Part shown: positions 1 through 7,576 of the stretch, piece after piece
How the letters are laid out: the number at the start of each line of letters is the position of its first letter
Numbering within the stretch: position 1 is the stretch's first letter
Assembly (NCBI GenBank): GCA_016873655.1
Contig: VGWI01000014.1
Span: 1-40,007, forward strand
DNA length: 40,007 nucleotides
Origin: Lentisphaerota bacterium
Lineage (GTDB): Bacteria; Verrucomicrobiota; Kiritimatiellia; UBA8416; VGWI01
Direction of reading: 5' to 3'
Program-made: the position numbers and the translations under genes
The notes under the pieces: generated by a model
Seen by the model: only the letters and a program-made list of their open reading frames with translations
What the model was told of the DNA's origin: nothing
Databases searched by the model: none

Positions 1-177
1 GTGGTATATCGCCCCGGGAAACTCCACTCGCAGGTGTCTTGCCATGCCCGGAATATGGCATGCCTATTCTCCCCCTGCAATGTTTATTGTGAAGGGCTGA
101 CCCCAATGCGTCCGTGGGCAGGATATAACCATGCCACTGGTTGCGGACAGCTACCGGTGTTGACCCGAGAGAAAGGG

Positions 178-254
178 TGGCGCGCCCGGAGAGATTCGAA
201 CTCCCAACCCTCTGGTCCGAAGCCAGATGCTCTGTCCAGTTGAGCTACGGGCGC
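178..254 (-). tRNA. tRNA-Arg (anticodon TCG)
   Basis: The reverse strand folds as a complete tRNA. The 7-bp acceptor stem pairs GCGCCCG with CGGGCGC, followed by discriminator G and an encoded CCA at 180-178. The anticodon stem TCTGG/CCAGA closes a 7-nt loop CTTCGGA, which gives anticodon TCG, decoding CGA and, if modified, other CGN arginine codons. The T arm contains the standard GTTCGAATC. It begins only 7 nt after the stop codon of the upstream membrane-protein gene on the same strand, so it is probably co-transcribed with that gene and trimmed from a longer RNA. Confidence 0.95.
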
Positions 255-261
255 CCCGGTA

Positions 262-765
262 TCACTTGAAGAAGTGGTCCTTGATCTCTGTGTTCCGTTT
301 CTTGATCGCCGAGGCGTCCGTCTTGCCCGACATGAACGCGTCGTGCACTGCCGACACGAGGAAGACGGCGATGACGCCCATCACGATGGCGGAAACCCAC
401 GGGAACAGGGTCTCCCCGTACTTGGACCTGTGCCACAGGCCCGTCAGCGGCACAACAATCGCGAGCCACGCAATAACCGCGCAGACGAGCGGAATCCACG
501 GGCCGACGCGGCTGCCGAACCGGTCGGCAAGGTATTCCCGCGCCGCTATCGCCGCGGCCATGGCAATCATGCCGCCAAGCACGACGGACCCGAACGAGCG
601 CGCCGGGTCTGTGTTCGCTATCTTCATCAGCCGGGCCACGAAACCGAACGCCACGACCATGAGAATCACCGTCACGGCGACGGTGCCCCATTTCTCCGTC
701 GCAGTCTCGGGATTCCTTGCAAGAACCGTTACCAACCCGTCCGCGGCCTTGATCCATCTGTCCAT
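262..765 (-). CDS. Four-helix integral membrane protein of unknown function
   Basis: The product is 167 residues long. It has four clear hydrophobic segments, at about residues 27-46, 57-76, 88-110 and 120-140, a short charged N-terminus and a Lys-rich C-terminal tail (about 145-167). I do not recognise a family. The ATG at 765 is preferred because AGGGAGG lies just upstream on the coding strand. An in-frame start at 837 would overlap the DUF362 gene by more than 50 bp and adds an Arg-rich stretch that looks non-coding. It follows the DUF362 gene by 19 nt on the same strand and is followed by tRNA-Arg 7 nt later, so the three probably form one transcription unit. Confidence 0.7.
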   Translation of the reverse strand: MDRWIKAADGLVTVLARNPETATEKWGTVAVTVILMVVAFGFVARLMKIANTDPARSFGSVVLGGMIAMAAAIAAREYLADRFGSRVGPWIPLVCAVIAWLAIVVPLTGLWHRSKYGETLFPWVSAIVMGVIAVFLVSAVHDAFMSGKTDASAIKKRNTEIKDHFFK

Positions 766-784
766 TGCAGTCGCCTCCCTTCGG

Positions 785-2068
785 TCACGACGGCTTGTGC
801 CGCCGCCGCGCCGCAAACTCAGGAGCCTCCCTGACACACGTGCCCAGCAACGAAAGCGATTTGCGGATAAGCTTCATGGTTTCCGGCTTCAGGTCCAGCG
901 GTTCACTGCCCACGTCTGACCAGCCGGGTGTGGAAAGATCGCCCGGCGCGAGCTGGAGCTTCTCCCAGTTGTGGAAGAGCCGTCCCCATGGCGAGTTGAG
1001 GATTCCGTGAACAAGCGCCTGGTGGGACGGATACCAGAAGGCGTCGTGGTAGAGAACGCTGGCGATGTACGACCACGGGGCCAGGATCGTCTTGAGCGAC
1101 CACTCCAGCGGCTTCTTCAGCGGCCCCCAGTAGATCTTGTGCTGCATGCGGCTCGCAAACGTCATTTTGCTGTACGGGCCGACAAAATCCCATTTCTCGT
1201 TCATAACGTCCGCATCACCGACAATCTCGATGTTGTTCACATCGCCGCAGCCGAGCCCCAGCTCGTGCGCAAGCCGCACGAACTTGATGTCTTTCAGCGG
1301 GTCGAAGCCCATGAGCTTCGCCGCAACCGCGTCGATCGCCACCTGATCGGACGAGGCCAGCAGGATGTTCTTCACGTACGGCACCATGCACCGCGGGCCC
1401 GGCCCGTCGCCGGCAAACGTGCCGTCCATGACCGCGAATAGCCCGCTGTGGATTTTCTTCTGGATCATCAGGAGATCCACCAGCGTCTCGTGAATCACCG
1501 GGTGCGTCCAGTGCCGGTGCTCGTTCAGCAGTCCGCCGAACGCGTTCTTCATTGCCCCCGTGGTCGTCGTGAAGACGTGCGTCTTCACGGTCGGGAGGTG
1601 GATGATGTTGGACCCGATAAACTTCTTCGGGATCATGAAGCCCTTCGGGTACACCTTGTTCAGGCACAGGAACCCGTCCGCGAGCGCGCCGACCGCCTCG
1701 CGCACGTTGATCCACTCCTCGCCTTCGTAGAGATGGATGTTGCGAAGCCCGTGGTTGCGGACGACGTTGATCTGCTTGTTCTGCTCCTCGCCGAAGTGGG
1801 CGTCTATGACGACGGTGCGGTTGTGGCAGGCGTGTATGAGGTCCGTGCTGTAGCCGTCGCGCTTCATGGCCCTGATCACGCCGTCAAGCTGCCACGGCGT
1901 GGTGGATGCGGCCGGCATGAAGAAGTGCCAGCTTATGTTCACCTTGAGCGCGGTGTCCCTGTCTTTCGGGAGTGCCGACTGGTAGCCGGCCAGGTTCATA
2001 AGCCTGTGGTAATCGGCGAGAACGGTCGCCGGACTTGTGCGAACTACGGCTACCTTTGATTGCGACAT
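785..2068 (-). CDS. DUF362 domain-containing protein
   Basis: The 427-residue product matches the DUF362 family in general pattern. It starts with the KVAVVRTSP-type strand, has a central segment with LPTVKTHVFTTTTGAMKN (about residues 158-175), and a later VMDGTFAGDGPGP motif followed by ASSDQVAIDAVAA. The biochemical role of DUF362 is poorly defined. Many members carry a C-terminal ferredoxin-like cluster, but no CxxCxxC pattern is present here, so this is a stand-alone version. The C-terminal third (about 300-427) is rich in aromatic residues and is not recognised. It is the first gene of the unit containing the membrane protein and tRNA-Arg, and is divergent from the nucleotidyltransferase gene, with 75 nt between the two starts. 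Confidence 0.8.
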   Translation of the reverse strand: MSQSKVAVVRTSPATVLADYHRLMNLAGYQSALPKDRDTALKVNISWHFFMPAASTTPWQLDGVIRAMKRDGYSTDLIHACHNRTVVIDAHFGEEQNKQINVVRNHGLRNIHLYEGEEWINVREAVGALADGFLCLNKVYPKGFMIPKKFIGSNIIHLPTVKTHVFTTTTGAMKNAFGGLLNEHRHWTHPVIHETLVDLLMIQKKIHSGLFAVMDGTFAGDGPGPRCMVPYVKNILLASSDQVAIDAVAAKLMGFDPLKDIKFVRLAHELGLGCGDVNNIEIVGDADVMNEKWDFVGPYSKMTFASRMQHKIYWGPLKKPLEWSLKTILAPWSYIASVLYHDAFWYPSHQALVHGILNSPWGRLFHNWEKLQLAPGDLSTPGWSDVGSEPLDLKPETMKLIRKSLSLLGTCVREAPEFAARRRHKPS

Positions 2069-2143
2069 GGGGTCATGTTATTCTCCGGCCCGTCCCGTAG
2101 CAAGTCCAAGCCCGGCCGCGGTCGGGACGGGTGGAGGAGGATC

Positions 2144-3064
2144 ATGAGCGAGACAGCGAAACCGGCACTTGTCGTGCTGGCAGCCGGAATCGGGAGCCGG
2201 TACGGCGGCCTGAAGCAGATGGACCCGGTGGGCCCGTCGGGCGAGTTCATCATTGATTATTCGATCCACGATGCCGTGCGCGCCGGGTTTGGTTCGGTTG
2301 TGTTCGTGATCAGGAAGGCCATCGAACCGGATTTCCGGGCAACCATCGGACAGCGCATAGGCGAAAGAATGCCCGTGCGGTACGTCTTTCAGGAACTGAA
2401 CTCTCTTCCGCCCGGGTGCAGCGCGCCGGAGGGACGGGGCAAGCCATGGGGAACCGGTCACGCGGTTCTGCTCTGCGGTGAAGCAGTGGGCGACTCATTC
2501 GCCGTGATAAACGCTGATGACTTCTACGGCCGCGATTCTTTCGAGAAGCTGGCGGATTTCCTGCGATCCACCTCGGACGATCCGCACGCTCACGCGATGG
2601 TCGGGTTCTCGCTCCAGTCCACGCTCTCGCCGCACGGAACGGTGGCGCGCGGTATTTGCCGCGCAGACGGGACGTCGCGTCTGCAGAACATTGAGGAAGT
2701 GACCGGGATAGGCGTTGTGGATGGCCGACCACGGGCCGGCAACCGGGTTCTTGACGGATCGGAACTTGTTTCGATGAACATGTGGGGGTTCAAGACCTCT
2801 GTGTTTCAGGCCCTGGACCAAGGGTTCCGAACGTTTCTCCGAACGGACGCGTCGAAACCTGGCGCGGAGTTCTATCTGCCTGCGGCAGTCCAGATGATCA
2901 TCAGTTCCGGCAGCGGAACAGTGACTGTCCTGCCCGCTTCGTCGTCGTGGATGGGCATGACGAACCGCGAGGATCGCGCGGCGGTGTCTGAACAGATTGC
3001 CGGCCTGATCGCTTCAGGCGCTTACCCTCATTCCCTGTGGGGGTCGCGCACAAAGGGCACATGA
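2144..3064 (+). CDS. NTP-transferase family nucleotidyltransferase (sugar-phosphate nucleotidyltransferase-like)
   Basis: The 306-residue product opens with the Rossmann-like nucleotide-binding signature LAAGIGSRYGGLKQ (about residues 12-25), the GxGxR..K pattern of enzymes that join NTPs to sugar-1-phosphates or related compounds. The sequence VINADDFYG, about 40% along, supplies the metal-binding acidic residues. The substrate cannot be read from the sequence. The start at 2144 is chosen because GGAGGAGG sits just upstream; an earlier in-frame ATG at 2060 has no such site and would overlap the divergent DUF362 gene. A weak promoter-like pair, TTGATT (2056-2061) and TTATTC (2078-2083) with 16 nt between, lies upstream. 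No terminator is evident downstream. Confidence 0.82.
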   Translation: MSETAKPALVVLAAGIGSRYGGLKQMDPVGPSGEFIIDYSIHDAVRAGFGSVVFVIRKAIEPDFRATIGQRIGERMPVRYVFQELNSLPPGCSAPEGRGKPWGTGHAVLLCGEAVGDSFAVINADDFYGRDSFEKLADFLRSTSDDPHAHAMVGFSLQSTLSPHGTVARGICRADGTSRLQNIEEVTGIGVVDGRPRAGNRVLDGSELVSMNMWGFKTSVFQALDQGFRTFLRTDASKPGAEFYLPAAVQMIISSGSGTVTVLPASSSWMGMTNREDRAAVSEQIAGLIASGAYPHSLWGSRTKGT

Positions 3065-3599
3065 TCATGAGAGAGCGGTGATCTGTGCTTTGCGTTCCCC
3101 TTACCGAGAACCCGCGCGGGCATGGTAATGGGCTCACTGGCATCCCACAGGAATCCTAATCGCAATCCTGATCGTAATCGTAATCATCTGTCACAGAGAG
3201 GATTATGAGTAGGATTACGAAGGGAAGTTCAAGAATCACAATCTCGCACACTATTCCAAAACATCAGCAAATACGGGGTTTTGTGATCGTGAAACGTTGC
3301 CTGTGGGATGACAGTGCAATGGGCTGATGATCCGGGGGGACAACGCACTGTTCATAACTAGCGTGCGCGCCGGATTCCGGGACAGGCGCGGAGGCAAGCA
3401 TGCCTCCAACGTGGTGATTTACCACTCGCTGCGCGCCCTGCTCCAAGCGGGAGACGAACAGGAATCCGCCGCTTGTTCCGTCAGGAGAAGGTCTGCGCAG
3501 GCCGCAGCCCACGCCATGGCCAACCCGGGTGCGTACGATCTGACGCGCCGAACCGAAGAGCCTTGCCGCGCGCAGCGGCGGTGTGGTTTGCTCTGCCGC
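3065..3599. other. Intergenic stretch with short repeats
   Basis: This interval lies between the nucleotidyltransferase stop and the preferred start of the zinc-motif protein. It is less GC-rich than its surroundings and contains the AATCNTAATC-type repeat described separately. The frame of the next gene stays open upstream as far as 3327, but that extension is Arg- and Ala-rich and would put the signal peptide deep inside the protein, so I treat it as non-coding. No RNA gene or clear promoter was recognised. Confidence 0.5.
3151..3219. repeat. Tandem AATCNTAATC-type repeat with inverted copy
   Basis: Between 3151 and 3186 the sequence repeats degenerate units such as AATCCT, AATCGC, AATCCT and ATCGTA. 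An inverted, imperfect copy (GATTATGAGTAGGATTACGA, 3200-3219) follows after a short spacer, so the RNA could form a long imperfect hairpin. It lies between two genes and has no coding potential. It could be a dispersed intergenic element or an untranslated-region structure; one copy alone cannot decide. Confidence 0.5.
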
Positions 3600-4739
3600 G
3601 TGAAAACGCTTCCGGCCTTGCTGGTTCTACTGATGTGCCTGCGCAGTTCGGCCGACACCACCAACCGGGCGGTTTTCGCCCGGGCCGGCTTCATATGCGA
3701 CGAACTTCTCAAGACGCCGGATAGTGCCGACGCACTGGAGACTTTTCGCGCTTCGGCGGCCGGAATCGAGGCGGGGGACGAGATAAGGACACGCCTGGCG
3801 GCGGTGTACGCCCTGGGCCTGTTGGCGGCCGGACAAGACACCCGCGCAGACGCGGTCATTACCGCTCTGTTGAAGACACCGGCGGATTCCGACGCCGCGG
3901 CCCTTCTCGGCCCGGAGAAGTTCACCGCCCCGTGCCCGGCGTGCAACGGCAGCAAGTCCATGCCCTGCGCCGCCTGCCGCGGCAGCCCAGCCTGCAGCCG
4001 TTGCGGCGGGAAGGGCTGGATTCCAGGCTCCGTGATAGGCGGCATTAACACGCGGCCCGCATGTCCTTCCTGCCGCGGAACGGGCGCATGCACATCCTGC
4101 ATGGGCAAAGGCAAACTGAGTTGCACAGCCTGCGGCGGCATCGGCCGGGTCCGCTCCGCGGCAATAGCCAGGGAGAACTACCTGTCTGCCATCACTGTGG
4201 TCCGCGCCTACATGCAGGACCGGGAATTCCCGGAAGCCGGCCTGCTCCGGACCGAGATGGACAGGGCGCGACGCAGCATGGACATAGATGAGGCGATCGC
4301 CACCGTGTCAACTGCGCTCTCGCGCTGGCCCGAAGCGCCGAATGCCGCGGAGGCGAAGAGGCTGTTGGCCGGCCTGAAGAGGGACCGGGAAGAGGCGCGC
4401 TCCAACCAGGCCGTGAAGGAGGCGCTCATCCGCAATGCCGGTCGCGCCTCCGACGACTCAGAAAACGCGCCGGCACAGGCGTCTGCTGTCGTGAACGAAC
4501 TGCTCCGGGTTCTCTCCCGAGGTGGAGACGGCGCTGCGTTCATGGCTCCCTCCTGCCGCGCCACAGCCTCCTTCACTCCTGTGTCCTGGCGCGTCGGCGA
4601 AGCAGCCGTGATCGGCGCGGTCGCACGGGTCCCTGCACGCGTGGAAGCCGACGGCGTGGGGCCGGACGCCGTACGGAATCTCGTTTTCACCCTGGAATTT
4701 CGCGGCGATTGGACGGTAACGCGTATTGATTCACGGTAG
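3600..4739 (+). CDS. Exported protein with six DnaJ-type CxxCxG zinc motifs
   Basis: Read from a GTG at 3600, the 379-residue product begins with a signal peptide (hydrophobic LPALLVLLMCL, then RSSADTT). After about 100 residues of helical, TPR-like sequence there is a cysteine-rich block with six CxxCxG units: CPACNG, CAACRG, CSRCGG, CPSCRG, CTSCMG and CTACGG. This resembles the zinc-binding domain of DnaJ, which normally has four units. No J-domain (HPD) is present, so it is not a DnaJ co-chaperone. The C-terminal half is helical and ends in a small beta-like region (VFTLEFRGDWTVTRI). The start is uncertain because no strong ribosome site precedes it; the signal peptide decides it. It appears to be transcribed alone. 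Confidence 0.65.
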   Translation: MKTLPALLVLLMCLRSSADTTNRAVFARAGFICDELLKTPDSADALETFRASAAGIEAGDEIRTRLAAVYALGLLAAGQDTRADAVITALLKTPADSDAAALLGPEKFTAPCPACNGSKSMPCAACRGSPACSRCGGKGWIPGSVIGGINTRPACPSCRGTGACTSCMGKGKLSCTACGGIGRVRSAAIARENYLSAITVVRAYMQDREFPEAGLLRTEMDRARRSMDIDEAIATVSTALSRWPEAPNAAEAKRLLAGLKRDREEARSNQAVKEALIRNAGRASDDSENAPAQASAVVNELLRVLSRGGDGAAFMAPSCRATASFTPVSWRVGEAAVIGAVARVPARVEADGVGPDAVRNLVFTLEFRGDWTVTRIDSR

Positions 4740-4845
4740 CGCTGATCATTTTCAGAAACACTTACGCAAGACAACATGCCCCCATTTTCGGCTCCGGCCG
4801 ATTCTTCGAAGTATGGCCGCACCACCGGCATGGAAGCGGTCCACC

Positions 4846-4875
4846 CTGACAGAGAGAATATAAAGGCGGTATAGA
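4846..4875 (+). promoter_or_regulatory. Sigma-70-like promoter without an obvious gene
   Basis: CTGACA (4846-4851) and TATAGA (4870-4875) are separated by 18 nt, close to the housekeeping consensus and inside a locally AT-rich patch of otherwise GC-rich DNA. No open frame with a ribosome-binding site follows within the next few hundred bases. It may drive an untranslated RNA or be a chance match. Confidence 0.35.
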
Positions 4876-5311
4876 GTCGAAATCGTGATCGCCCTCAGGT
4901 CTCGATTTTGCTCTGGACCGGACAGCAGCCATCGGAGTCCGGAGCACTCTCGCAACAGCCCTTGAGACGGCGAGACATCCGTTGCAGGGGTTTCCGCAAT
5001 AGGCTTGCGCCCTGTGTTCACCTCCTTGCTCGGCACGTCCGAACACCTTGTGGACCAAGTTGTTGCGATGCACGACCTGCTGTAATGATCTTGTGAATAA
5101 CCGCTCCCGCGGCTTTCAGGCCGACCTACGGCTCACAAGGAGTCATACCCAGCCTGCAACGCTGTAACGCTACCCCTACCGCATCCTGACAACTTCTGGG
5201 GGAGGAGACGTTCGGTCACATTACCGAAAAACACGCCGCCGCAAATGTGTCATTTCTGTCTCACATCCATGCGAAATCCCGGCCAACAGATCCTGAGGCA
5301 CCCTTGGTCGT

Positions 5312-5346
5312 GTTGCGCAACACTCTCTTGCGCAACCCGTTGCAAC
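5312..5346. promoter_or_regulatory. Three TTGC(GC)AA palindromes upstream of a sigma-54 promoter
   Basis: GTTGCGCAAC (5312-5321), TTGCGCAA (5329-5336) and GTTGCAAC (5339-5346) are self-complementary sites in a cluster. They lie roughly 50-85 nt upstream of the start point predicted from the sigma-54 promoter. Clustered palindromes here are what one expects for the binding sites of a bacterial enhancer-binding protein, although the distance is at the short end. The binding protein is not encoded in the window. Confidence 0.5.
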
Positions 5347-5370
5347 TTATGAAGGGCTTGAGCAATTCGA

Positions 5371-5385
5371 TGGCATAGGACTTGC
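5371..5385 (+). promoter_or_regulatory. Sigma-54 (RpoN) type -24/-12 promoter
   Basis: TGGCATAGGACTTGC fits the sigma-54 consensus TGGCAC-N5-TTGC with one mismatch. The invariant GG (-24) and GC (-12) are separated by exactly 10 nt, the strictly required spacing. Transcription would start near 5396-5397. Three palindromic sites lie upstream. Downstream, TGATGTA (5405-5411) and TACATCA (5423-5429) can pair to form a leader hairpin, and the possible small gene at 5452 follows. Confidence 0.55.
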
Positions 5386-5451
5386 GTAGTTCTCATGTGG
5401 AGTGTGATGTAGATCAAGGAGTTACATCATCTCCGGGAAGGCTGGTAGAGG

Positions 5452-5658
5452 ATGAAGAGCCTGACTCATACCTCGGACTGCACGGTGCTGAAGTCGAAAA
5501 GCATGCCCGCCCTGTTCTATATGAACATGAAGGTTTACGAGGTAACTCCTCTTGAGCCCAATGACAGGTCGGATGCTGCTGAGCATGCCATGAGCATATG
5601 GTGTGCGGTTCACCAGGTGAACGCTCTGAGCTTTCCCGGCAATCCGTCGAAGTCCTGA
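5452..5658 (+). CDS. Possible small protein (68 aa) behind the sigma-54 promoter
   Basis: An ATG at 5452 opens a 68-codon frame beginning MKSLTHTSDCTVL and ending in FPGNPSKS. GGAAGG lies about 10 nt upstream. It has two Cys, no membrane segment and no recognised family. Its third-position GC is somewhat lower than that of neighbouring genes. It would be the first gene transcribed from the sigma-54 type promoter 55 nt after the predicted start point. Short length, absence of homologous motifs and an overlapping open frame on the other strand keep this tentative; the transcript could equally be an untranslated RNA. Confidence 0.3.
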   Translation: MKSLTHTSDCTVLKSKSMPALFYMNMKVYEVTPLEPNDRSDAAEHAMSIWCAVHQVNALSFPGNPSKS

Positions 5659-5673
5659 CGCGGGCTGAGGGGT

Positions 5674-7539
5674 TCAACTCCTCGATGCGGCTGCTGACTT
5701 CTTAAGAAGTATGCCGAGAACCGCTACGTCGGACGGACTTATCCCCGGAATCCGAGAGGCCTGACCCAGATCCGCAGGCCGCACACGGGAGAACTTCTCT
5801 CTGGCCTCGAATCGCAGCGGCATTGCTGCAGCATAGTCGAAATCCGCTGGTACGGGGGTACTCGAAGTGCGTATGGCCTCAGCGGCAAGGCGCTCTTCCC
5901 GCTCAATGTAGCCCTGGTATTTAGCTCCCGTTTCCACCTGTTCGACGACTGCCGGCGGCAGAGATGCGTCGTGCCCCGGCAAGTCGGCGTAGAGAACACC
6001 AGGCTGACGCAGAAACTGCAACAAAGTGGCTTGCCCACTGCGCACCGACACCAGCCTCGCCATCTCGGCCTCGATGAGGGCCTTGTAGCTCACCGTCTCC
6101 TCAACGGCGTCGCGATCCGCGATGCCAATGTAACGGGCCTTCTCCAGCATACGGAACCTGGCATTGTCCTGTCGAAGAAGGAGGCGACGCTCCGCCCTCG
6201 ACGTAAACATTCTGTATGGTTCGTTCGTTCCCTTGGTCACAAGGTCGTCAACCATGACCCCCACATACGACTCCGCCCGCTGAAACGCCACCGCTTCACG
6301 GCCCTGAACCGCCAGCGCAGCATTCACACCAGCTACAAAACCTTGTGCAGCAGCCTCTTCATAACCAGTTGTCCCGTTGATCTGTCCAGCCAGATACAGG
6401 TGTTTCACCCGTTTTGTCTCCAGCCCGACCGTAAGTTCACGCGGATCCACGAAGTCATACTCTATCGCGTAGCCCCAGAGGAGTACTTCTACATCCTCAA
6501 AACCCGGGAGAGATCTCAGCATCTCTTCCTGTACATCACGCGGCAGACTGTTCGAAACCCCGTTCGGGTAGACCACGCCCGAGACACGCCCCTCCGGCTC
6601 AACAAACACGTGGTGGCGCTTCTTCCCGGTGAACTTCACGATCTTGTCCTCGATAGAAGGACAGTACCGCACTCCTGTTCCTGTTATCATCCCACCATAG
6701 AGCGAGCTCCGACCCAGATTGCCCGACACGATCTCATGCGTCCGGTCTGTCGTGTGAGTCAAATAGCATGCCATCTGGTCCGACCCAGGCTCCCAGGGAG
6801 TCAACTCATCCCATTGTTCCACGTGGAACAATCGCCGCCAGTTCATGCCTCTCCACGAAACGAACGGTGGCGGCGTGGTCCCGGGCTGGGGCTCCATCCG
6901 GCTGTAGTCCAGACTGCGCGCTGCGAGTCTGGGCGGTGTCCCGGTCTTCAGGCGCGCCATGGGAAAACCCAGCGCGCGCAGGCAGGATCCGAGCCTGTCT
7001 GCCGACGGCGCTCCGTTGCGTCCGCCCGGCCACTCTTCAGCACCCACGTGAATCCTGCCGTTCAGGTAGGTTCCCGGTGTAAGAACGGCGCACCGGCATG
7101 TGATTCTATCTTCGCTGCCGGTCTCGATAGCCGTCACTTCTCCATGCTCGACGATCACGCCGCTGGCTTCGGCCTCCAACACATCCAGCCCGGCCTGGAG
7201 CTGAATCACCGATTGCATGCGACGTGCGTACGCGTCCTTGTCGCACTGCACCCTGTTCGATCTGACGGCCGGGCCTTTGCTGGTGTTTAGCTGCCGGAAC
7301 TGTATCCCGGTGAAGTCGGCGTTTCGGGCCATCTCGCCGCCCAGAGCGTCGAGTTCGAACACGAGATGTGACTTCGCAATGCCGCCGATCGCCGGGTTGC
7401 AGGGCATACAGGCGATATCAAGTTTCCGCAGCGTCACCAGTAGCGTCCGGCAGCCCATCCTCGCCGAAGCCAAAGCGGCCTCGCAGCCGGCGTGACCGCC
7501 ACCGACAACCACCACATCATACTCCGGGTGTGATGTCAT
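5674..7539 (-). CDS. mnmG: tRNA uridine-5-carboxymethylaminomethyl(34) synthesis enzyme MnmG
   Basis: This FAD enzyme works with MnmE to modify the wobble uridine (U34) of several tRNAs, using methylene-tetrahydrofolate and glycine or ammonium. The 621-residue product has the normal length. The N-terminal FAD motif [13 protein letters not shown] is followed by [15 protein letters not shown]. The later signatures LKTGTPPRL and [19 protein letters not shown], and a C-terminal helical domain used for MnmE and tRNA contact, are all present. The ATG at 7539 gives the standard N-terminus ([14 protein letters not shown]) and lies 37 nt after the mnmE stop. AAGGA directly abuts it, an unusually short spacing, so translational coupling with mnmE is likely. 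It completes the apt-mnmE-mnmG series. Confidence 0.96.
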   Translation of the reverse strand: MTSHPEYDVVVVGGGHAGCEAALASARMGCRTLLVTLRKLDIACMPCNPAIGGIAKSHLVFELDALGGEMARNADFTGIQFRQLNTSKGPAVRSNRVQCDKDAYARRMQSVIQLQAGLDVLEAEASGVIVEHGEVTAIETGSEDRITCRCAVLTPGTYLNGRIHVGAEEWPGGRNGAPSADRLGSCLRALGFPMARLKTGTPPRLAARSLDYSRMEPQPGTTPPPFVSWRGMNWRRLFHVEQWDELTPWEPGSDQMACYLTHTTDRTHEIVSGNLGRSSLYGGMITGTGVRYCPSIEDKIVKFTGKKRHHVFVEPEGRVSGVVYPNGVSNSLPRDVQEEMLRSLPGFEDVEVLLWGYAIEYDFVDPRELTVGLETKRVKHLYLAGQINGTTGYEEAAAQGFVAGVNAALAVQGREAVAFQRAESYVGVMVDDLVTKGTNEPYRMFTSRAERRLLLRQDNARFRMLEKARYIGIADRDAVEETVSYKALIEAEMARLVSVRSGQATLLQFLRQPGVLYADLPGHDASLPPAVVEQVETGAKYQGYIEREERLAAEAIRTSSTPVPADFDYAAAMPLRFEAREKFSRVRPADLGQASRIPGISPSDVAVLGILLKKSAAASRS

Positions 7540-7576
7540 TCCTTGCCGACCTGACGTAATACCTGGCGCCCGTTGT

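Larger units (their letters stand above)
4740..5451. other. Gene-poor interval with promoter-like elements
   Basis: No convincing gene was found in this stretch. It holds a sigma-70-like promoter (4846-4875), a short inverted repeat TTCGGT/ACCGAA (5211-5228), three TTGC(GC)AA palindromes (5312-5346) and a sigma-54 type promoter (5371-5385), the main ones listed separately. The open frames on the minus strand here (for example 4752-5073) have atypical composition, no recognisable domain and overlap each other, so they are not called. A non-coding RNA starting near 4883 is possible but no known RNA family was recognised. Confidence 0.45.

Noticed and set aside
40-60. Short inverted repeat TGCCAT/ATGGCA near the window start
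   Set aside because: Only 6 bp with a 9-nt spacer and no adjacent gene or promoter; likely chance.
4752-5073. Two overlapping minus-strand frames of about 100 codons
   Set aside because: No recognisable domain, atypical composition and mutual overlap; insufficient support for a gene or for a transposase remnant.
5971-7290. A 439-codon plus-strand frame opposite mnmG
   Set aside because: mnmG is complete and conserved on the other strand; this frame has no recognisable features.
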